From Pomphorhynchus laevis (lineage: Eukaryota > Acanthocephala > Palaeacanthocephala > Echinorhynchida > Pomphorhynchidae), in NCBI GenBank assembly GCA_012934845.2, contig WNNJ02003564.1, forward strand, positions 107,064 to 171,063: a stretch of 64,000 bases of DNA, read 5' to 3'. The notes beneath the pieces are model-generated. The model had not been told where the DNA came from. It was given only the letters and a program-made list of their open reading frames with translations, and did not search any database. Positions within the stretch are counted from its first letter, which is position 1. The number at the start of each line of letters is the position of its first letter. Of this stretch, positions 59,673 through 64,000 are shown piece after piece. The translations under genes were made by a program, and so were the position numbers.

Positions 59673-60040
59673 TTATAATTTATTAATGCCCTTGTTGTGA
59701 CATGGTAGGCGAACAGAGCAAAATTTGTCGTGATAGCCATGCACAGATGCACGCCATATAAGTGGGCGTTTGGTTGCATGTGCATTTCTCCATTGGAATT
59801 GTGTAAATGCAGGAGATTCTAGGAATTTCGGGTCAAGCTTAGCTAATTTAGATTGAAAATTATTAAAGTTCTTAAGAAACTCATCTGTGCGCGGCAGCGC
59901 AAGCATATCACAAATTAAGCAACTATAAGGTTCAATACGGGCTAGCAAAGCTACCACGGTTGAAGACACTTTCACAAAAATACCTAATGAGCGCTTCACA
60001 AATCTCCACCGGCATTTATCTGATGAAAGTTTGCGGCCTT
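59673..60040 (-). CDS. Possible host exon, unidentified protein
   Basis: An open minus-strand frame of about 120 codons, much GC-richer than its AT flanks. It begins just after TTATTAAG (a possible acceptor near 60041) with RKLSSDKCRWRFVKRS and continues VALLARIEPYSCLICDMLAL, PRTDEFLKNFNNFQSKLAKL, DPKFLESPAFTQFQWRNAHA, SVHGYHDKFCSVRLPCHNKG to the stop at 59673. There is no ATG near the start. Composition argues for a real or recently real coding segment. I do not recognise the family and cannot exclude an unfamiliar retroelement. Confidence 0.4.
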
Positions 60041-60049
60041 AATAAAATA

Positions 60050-60890
60050 ACCATATAATAAATTTAATAATGCAATTTTTTATAATAAATTTAATATCTT
60101 TCCATTATGTTACGTCTCAAAAAGATGTTATTCATAAGTTAAGCAGTATTCATTTGGAACATTAAAGTGGCCACAATTAATAATCATAAAATATGTGTTG
60201 GTAAAAATTCCCACTCATATTTGTTAAAGAAATTGCAAGGTAGGGAATTTATTTGAAAAATTTTACAAATAAATTCCATACCTTGCAATGTCTTCAACAA
60301 TCATAAAATAATAACAAGATTTTTTTAATAAGTAAATGTAAAGTAAGAAATGGTAACCTCAGAAATGAAATAAAACAAAATTATGTTCCTTGGAGGGTTA
60401 TATTTTCACTATTTTATTCTAATAAAACTCTTCACTTAAATAATGTTTATTCCGTAGTATTAACAATAAAGATTTTCTTAATAAAAAAAGCAAACAGGAT
60501 TAAAATATGTTAATACATGCACAAACGGCAAATGTCATATAAGAAAAAGACGTCAATAACAGACGGTTCAGTTGAGTTGTCTTCGTATTATAACGGACAA
60601 AGGGGATTAGTTCCGTCCAACTAACAATAGTGCGCCGCCTTCCGTTTCAGTTTAAATGTAGAAACATTTAAACTAATACAATTGAAATAAGTAATTTACG
60701 CAAGTTGTGGTATTCGCAAAATACAGTATTCTTTGGTTGCGCTCAGTAACGACATTTATTTTCTCCCATTCGGTCGTTAAAAAAATTAAATATAAAAAGT
60801 TAAAAAAGTATCTTTTTAATTTTTATTAAAACTGAATTTAGGATTATTTTATCAATAAAATTCATTTAGATTGATTACGTATTGATCAAT
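60050..60890. other. Mostly AT-rich; hairpin at 60232-60289
   Basis: ATTGCAAGGTAGGGAATTTA, TTTG (60232-60255) pairs with CAAATAAATTCCATACCTTG, CAAT (60266-60289), 24 bp with one mismatch. A GC-richer patch at 60560-60640 encodes a 32-codon frame from ATG at 60534 (MSYKKKTSITDGSVE...), too short to support. Confidence 0.55.
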
Positions 60891-60891
60891 C

Positions 60892-60983
60892 ATTACGTAT
60901 TGTAATGATCAATTCATTACGTATATATGATCAATTCATTACGTATTGTAATGATCAATTCATTACGTATATATGATCAATTC
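60892..60983 (+). repeat. 46-bp tandem repeat, two copies
   Basis: The unit is ATTACGTATTGTAATGATCA, ATTC, ATTACGTATATATGATCA, ATTC, itself built from two related halves of 24 and 22 bp. It joins directly to the retroelement fragment at 60987. Confidence 0.65.
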
Positions 60984-60986
60984 ATT

Positions 60987-61435
60987 ACGTATTGTAACTG
61001 TGGAGAGGGCCCAATTCACACCGATAGTGTTTTCATCGTCTGGAGGCTATATTCAATTGTCATGCTGCTTCTTATTCTGAGAGATCGCCTTCATCAGTCC
61101 ACAACTATCACGAGTCGCGCAAAAACGCCCGTTACCTTGAACGTATTGTAACTGTGGAGAGGGCCCAATTCACACCGATAGTGTTTTCATCGTCTGGAGG
61201 CGTTGGTAAGACCGGAGATTGCGTTCTGAAGGCATTAGCCAGGATGTTGGCCAATAAGCGCGAAATAGACTATGCGACGTGTATCGCACTTATCCGACGA
61301 AGGATAAGTTTCTCCCTTGCGCGATCAACTTCTATGTGTCTTCGCAGCCCCCGCTCTGCATTTCACCGGTTCGAGCACGGACAGCAAATCCATTCGGAGA
61401 TAATTAGTCGTGGATCCGCTACGGATAGCTGAGAT
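60987..61435 (+). pseudogene. Retroelement C-terminal fragment with a 61-bp internal duplication
   Basis: From 61141 the frame reads RIVTVERAQFTPIVFSSSGG, then ALARMLANKREI, RRRISFSLARSTSMCLRSPR, to a stop near 61432. The FTPxVFxxxGG...RxxxSFxxxRS...CLR pattern is one I have seen at the C-terminus of animal LINE-type polymerases. The first 61 bp of this (61141-61201) are duplicated exactly at 60987-61047, separated by about 93 bp of other sequence. No RT core is present. Confidence 0.45.
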
Positions 61436-61439
61436 TTTA

Positions 61440-62800
61440 ATGAAGTCTTAAATTTAATGTTTATATTAGGGCCCATTTGCGGGTAACTTTATGATTGTAA
61501 TTTTTAATTGTATTAATATTGGTTTTAAGATAAAATTCATTTATAGTAGAACAATGATTTACAAATGCGCCATAAAATAGATAACCCTATAACTCTATTT
61601 AAAAAATGACTCAATTTTGTTAATTTAAAATTGAATGCACGCTCGTTAAATTACTGTTTAAAAGCCAGAAACTTTAAAATTGCCTGAAAACGAATAACCC
61701 GTTTGGCATTCATCACTAAAACAATAACATTACAACATATGCTTACATTTCCTTGATTGGAGATCATTCTTGTTCTGAGTTATTTTTTTGCAGACACTTA
61801 GATTACCCGCTTTGACGGAAGAATTCGTTCAAAGACAATAGTCAAAGATAATCAGTTCAGATAAGATAAAAACGCACACGTGCTCTCGATTGCAAACGCA
61901 AAACAGATGCGACTAACAGGTACATGTGATGGTTATATTTTGGTCAATAGTCTAAGGAAGCAAAACACAGGTGTGTTTTTTAAAGTGGGGTACTTGATAC
62001 GAACAAAGAAATCACTAAACGATATTTTGATAGTAGAACAGTTTTGTTGAAAGTTTTTTCGAAGAATAAAATAATAAAAACAATAGGCGTCTCAACAGGA
62101 AACGACAACTGTAATAATACAAGAGCACAACATACGTTTTTAGTTTTTACATTTTACCAAAGTTGATTTTTTGTAGCTTATCCTCAATATTCAAATATAA
62201 ATTACTGAAATGCAAAATTACATTAAAACCGAATAAAACCTAAATTCAAAAATCCATAACCCAATTTTATATATAAAGCATATCTAACTTAAATATATAA
62301 CCCAGTAAAATAAATAGAATAAATTTTAAATATAAATATATAAATAGAATATTTAAAATAATTAAAATATTCATTTAAAAATTAATGATAAAAAATCAGC
62401 GAAATAAAAATTAATGTCATATTTGAAAATAGATATGCAGATGTTATAATATTTAATTAAAATAATTAATTTAATTATTAATTATATAATTAATAATTAA
62501 ATATCTAATTAATTACGACTTATTTGTTAATTTTAGTTTCGCTAAATTAAAGATTAGAGGTTAATTAAAGATTTCACTAGTTTAAGATTTTTAAACTTTA
62601 ATTGAAATAATTTCTGATTTCGATTATACATTAAATTATAAATAATTTATATATTTAATATAATTTAAATTATATGACTTTAATATTTATTAAATATTAC
62701 AATGTTTATATTTATATTATCATATTTATATTATATTATATTATATTATATCATATTTATATTATCATATTATATTTATATTATATTTATAAATATTATC
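61440..62800. other. AT-rich region with simple repeats
   Basis: No gene recognised. 62690-62790 is a degenerate ATATT/TATAT simple repeat, and 62440-62520 is AT palindromic sequence. Confidence 0.45.
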
Positions 62801-62810
62801 GGTCTCAATG

Positions 62811-63330
62811 TTATAATGCAAGCTAGAATCTCTCGAGTTGAAACAAGCTAATAGTGAAGCATTTGAGAGTTTTACTCAATTTCAGATCCCTCCTGACCAT
62901 GCGCGCTCTGATTATGCAATATCACAAACGTCTCGATCATCCATGTCAATGCTTGAAGTGATAAGGCCTTGCGAACGTGAAGGTTAGCGAGCGTCTTATA
63001 ATATTATACACAAACTCCTTTAATCTTCAAATAATATTGATGATGTATACGAGATCTTTTCGTATATCGATTTTGCAGCCCCTTCAAGCGTGTATCATAA
63101 ACTACGACGCCTACCTGCCAAAACGAAGAATTTGCTCCGTGGCTCCTCATTTCTCTAGATGAGTCCTAATTACCCACTGTACCAAATCAAGCTCAAATTA
63201 AATAATCCACCTGAATTCGGAAAAGTATTTATTAGCCCAGATATGTTAATTATCGAAATAAAAGAACCCAACGTTCCTCAACAGCAGTTGCATGAAAAAC
63301 CGTTTAGTACGTCCCTCACAATTTTTCGGA
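62811..63330 (+). pseudogene. LINE ORF1 relic (L2/CR1-like)
   Basis: One frame reads ESLELKQANSEAFESFTQFQ, DYAISQTSRSSMSMLEVI (coiled-coil-like region). A second frame, from about 63030, reads NNIDDVYEIFSYIDFAAPSS, VYHKLRRLPAKTKNLLRG, and after a stop FGKVFISPDMLIIEIKEPN. The order of an acidic helix, a KLRRLP-type basic strand, and KVFISPDM...E(R/I)KE is the ordered domain of L2/CR1 ORF1 (compare 38520-38600 in LINE B). At least two breaks. Splice-like sites at its edges made me consider host exons, but the ISPDM block favours a LINE. Confidence 0.45.
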
Positions 63331-63339
63331 ATACATAAC

Positions 63340-63877
63340 AGCAGAGTAAATCATATCAGCTAACTGAGTTAAATATTTAATATAATTTATAAATTGATAG
63401 AAAAAATAATAATGCTAAATCAGAATTTATTAATAAATTTTGATCACTCCTCTGCGTTCAGCAGTGGGAGGGATCTGGCACTGATGAGTCGTTGTGATGA
63501 CGAAACGGCATCTAGCAGTGTTTTTCGTCTTTCTTTCGCGTCGGGATTATATGATTACAAAAATTAGCACGAAATGGTATCATTTGAGATAATTAAATAG
63601 TTATTAATAAAAAATAATTGTTATAAGATTTTATATAATTTTTATCAAATTTAAATAAACAATTTAAATTTAAAACAAAAGTCAATTTTTATGAATGGAC
63701 TAATAATTAACAAACACCATATTAGAATAAGGATTATAGGTCATCAGGAGGAACTGCTATGCTATCAGATTTCGGCCCCTAACTCATCTACCCAACATAG
63801 CAGCGGGGCCAAATACATGCTAATGATGTATTTCCTCTGAAATAACTATCTAGTATCTTATTCTAATGCAAAGTATA
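63340..63877 (-). repeat. Penelope-like element 3' tail (second copy)
   Basis: Reverse-complement counterpart of 21590-22410: ATATCAGCTAACTGAGTTAA (63345), AATTTTTATGAATGGACTAA (63683), CATCAGGAGGAACTGCTATG with CTATCAGATTTCGGCC (63733-63768). It directly follows, on the minus strand, the coding end at 63878. It contains a hammerhead-like motif on the plus strand at 63481. Confidence 0.65.
63465..63525 (+). ncRNA. Hammerhead-like core motif (unproven)
   Basis: CTGATGAGTCG, TTGTGA, TGACGAAAC at 63481-63505 fits CUGAUGA, stem II (GUCG/UGAC, including a G-U pair), GAAAC without extra bases, the closest match to the hammerhead consensus in the window. The downstream GGCATC could supply a weak stem III and cleavage site, but stem I is not evident: flanking CTGGCA and TAGCAG do not pair. 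It lies antisense to the Penelope-like coding strand. Possibly a decayed ribozyme. Confidence 0.35.
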
Positions 63878-64000
63878 TTATTTATTATCCATCCATAAAA
63901 ATTTTCCGCTAATGGTTTTAAATTTATTCTTTATATTATTGTGTTGATTTATATATTTTACTATTTTCTGCTTGATGTTATTTTTATAGTAACCTAGTTT
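63878..64000 (-). CDS. Penelope-like element, C-terminus of a second copy (partial)
   Basis: Entering from the right edge on the minus strand: KLGYYKNNIKQKIVKYINQH, then NNIKNKFKTISGKF, ending LWMDNK at the stop 63878-63880. It is nearly identical to the end of the copy at 20.1-21.6 kb (KLGYYKNNIKHKIVIYINQH), but its frame runs about 15 codons further to what looks like the natural stop. This confirms that nothing like a GIY-YIG domain follows the RT in this family. The rest lies outside the window. Confidence 0.75.
   Translation of the reverse strand, partial: KLGYYKNNIKQKIVKYINQHNNIKNKFKTISGKFLWMDNK

Noticed and set aside
62811-62983. Host exon with a GAAG|GTTAGC donor
   Set aside because: The following frame carries the KVFISPDM block typical of L2/CR1 ORF1, so a LINE fragment is more likely.
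1-64000. tRNA and rRNA genes
   Set aside because: I looked for T-loop GTTCRA blocks with matching acceptor arms and for rRNA-like GC-rich stretches and found none that hold up. A covariance search could still find one.

Overview
The window is strongly AT-rich animal DNA, dense in transposable-element remains and poor in genes. Host exons have GT-AG type borders and the repeats are animal retroelements: Penelope-like elements, R1/Jockey-type, L2/CR1-type and RTE-type LINEs, a LINE with a restriction-like endonuclease, and one Ty3/gypsy LTR element. It is a metazoan, most likely an invertebrate. The Cys-rich secreted-protein gene and the Penelope-like elements would suit a lophotrochozoan such as an acanthocephalan, rotifer or flatworm, but the sequence does not settle this.

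Layout. 1-1.0 kb: faint Tc1/mariner-like trace and a probable host exon (minus). 1.6-3.7 kb: foldback repeats. 6.6-8.5 kb: about ten near-identical 176-177 bp tandem units, each with a hairpin module that on the minus strand resembles half a hammerhead-ribozyme core. 9-14.6 kb: AT-rich sequence with worn Penelope-tail repeats, a LINE ORF1 relic and small perfect hairpins. 16-19.2 kb: two fragments of LINE family A. 20.1-22.4 kb: a decayed Penelope-like element with a multiplied tail. 22.7-24.7 kb: a GC-richer inverted-repeat element and a diverged tandem repeat. 26.0-33.1 kb: two long copies of LINE A. 34.3-35.2 kb: the clearest gene, an uninterrupted 327-residue secreted or GPI-anchored Cys-rich protein. 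35.7-37.5 kb: a LINE with a restriction-like endonuclease. 37.5-45.8 kb: an L2/CR1-like LINE split by a young Ty3/gypsy element. 47.3-53.1 kb (minus): a probable terminal host exon and a FAM13-like exon, separated by LINE debris. 53.4-55.7 kb: scattered and head-to-head copies of the hairpin repeats. 55.9-59.3 kb: an RTE-like LINE. 59.7-60.0 kb: a further possible exon. 61-63.3 kb: retroelement fragments. 63.3-64 kb: tail and C-terminus of a second Penelope-like copy entering from the right edge.

Two things stand out. First, a hairpin module of the form CTGANGAT-stem-loop-stem-CGAAAT recurs at many loci with different but still pairing stems, and one version sits in every unit of the 177-bp array. 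That is the organisation expected of ribozyme-bearing tandem retroelements (retrozymes) or their decayed kin. Second, many perfect or near-perfect short hairpins lie inside otherwise decayed elements. In the LTR element one LTR has such a hairpin and its otherwise identical partner has only one arm, which points to a local inverted-duplication (template-switch) mutation process.

All of this was read by eye. Domain calls rest on recognised motifs, not on database searches.
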